In this document: positions 63,616 through 64,000 of the stretch, one piece after another | Layout: each line of letters starts with the position of its first letter | Position numbering within the stretch: the first letter of the stretch is position 1 | Assembly (NCBI RefSeq): GCF_018918185.1 | Contig: NZ_JAHLPZ010000004.1 | Location: forward strand, 1 to 64,000 | Length of the DNA stretch: 64,000 nt | Reading direction: 5' to 3' | DNA from: Eubacterium sp. MSJ-21 | Lineage (GTDB): Bacteria; Bacillota; Clostridia; Lachnospirales; Lachnospiraceae | Made by a program: the position numbers and the translations under genes | The notes under the pieces: generated by a model | Told to the model about the DNA's origin: nothing | Seen by the model: only the letters and a program-made list of their open reading frames with translations | The model's database searches: none

Positions 63616-64000
63616 TTACAGATCCACGTCAAACTGAATCGTCTGATTGTGCATATCCAAAGCCATCTGCATATCCATAATCTCCTTCGCGACCTGCTCA
63701 TAGTCCTTCTTCACGATATCGAGATCGTAGTTGATGTAGCGATACTCCGGCGACGTGCTTCTGGACAGGTATCCACCCTGCGATGCTCTTGACTTCGGAA
63801 GCTGTTTGCGCATGTAATCAAGAACCGCCTTACGTCTGTTCAACTGCGCCATCTTCACAAGGATCGTATCCACGCTCATCTCTGTGTCGCCAACCGGCAC
63901 CTTCGCGGTTGCATTTGCAAGATTCAAAGCATGCTTGATGATTGCCATCTTCGCATCAATCTCCGCAATCGTTGCAGCAACGGTAGCATAATCGTAATCC
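63616..64000 (-). CDS. Conserved hypothetical, N-terminus beyond window edge (partial)
   Basis: The frame is open from the right edge to a stop at 63616. An internal ATG at 63948 exists, but 17 codons upstream of it (D-Y-D-Y-A-T-V-A-A-T-I-A-E-I-D-A-K) look like the same protein, so the true start is outside. The visible ~127 residues are mostly helical, with R-R-K-A-V-L-D-Y-M-R-K-Q-L in the middle and a final F-D-V-D-L. I do not recognise the family. Confidence 0.6.
   Translation of the reverse strand, partial: DYDYATVAATIAEIDAKMAIIKHALNLANATAKVPVGDTEMSVDTILVKMAQLNRRKAVLDYMRKQLPKSRASQGGYLSRSTSPEYRYINYDLDIVKKDYEQVAKEIMDMQMALDMHNQTIQFDVDL

Overview
The window looks like a chromosomal segment of a gut Firmicute, most likely family Lachnospiraceae. 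The evidence is moderate GC, AAGGAGG-type ribosome binding sites, a T-box leader, a bile salt hydrolase, a sodium-pump decarboxylase beta subunit, YesM/YesN-type two-component genes beside an mgl sugar transporter, and an L-lactate dehydrogenase. The genus call is inference only. Most genes are on the minus strand.

Layout. 1-4.5 kb is an accessory patch: DUF3592-like membrane proteins, a 5'-truncated polymorphic toxin with a remnant Hint motif and a small immunity-like gene, then a DUF4143 AAA ATPase behind duplicated upstream sites. 4.7-9.3 kb holds a lipoprotein, a methyltransferase, an OadB-type sodium pump subunit with a tiny OadG-like partner missed by ORF callers, and an SDR oxidoreductase. 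9.4-13.8 kb is a TetR-controlled MacB/FtsX-type ABC system with three matching palindromic operators. 14.2-17.3 kb is a T-box leader followed by cstA and a bile salt hydrolase gene. 17.4-22.9 kb has a FeoA-FeoB fusion, two tandem DUF3137 genes and an aldose 1-epimerase.

23.1-36.7 kb is a DNA-processing block: sbcDC, a 672-residue unknown coiled-coil protein with a 100-residue partner, an RpoD-like sigma factor, and short AddA-like and AddB-like proteins. 37-42.4 kb has alanine racemase, and lacZ divergent from an AraC regulator. 42.4-54.1 kb is a galactose module: mglB-mglA-mglC, followed by a YesN/YesM two-component system and two more sugar-binding proteins. 54.4-64 kb has an ABC-F ATPase, a CbxX-type AAA ATPase, membrane proteins, ldh and an HSL-type hydrolase.

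The most striking observation is that MglB (52856-54118) reads as a natural circular permutation of the galactose-binding protein. Its N-terminal strand and the segment carrying the Asp14/Phe16-equivalent ligand residues sit at its C-terminus. Its ordinary-order paralogue lies 9 kb away. Its permease partner MglC carries an unusual N-terminal extension of about 215 residues. Other points of interest are the T-box-cstA-bsh operon, the helicase/nuclease/sigma block, and several intergenic repeat families: a 63-bp minisatellite at two loci, a ~90-bp repeat present three times including an inverted pair, a ~200-bp palindrome and a 16-bp tandem repeat.
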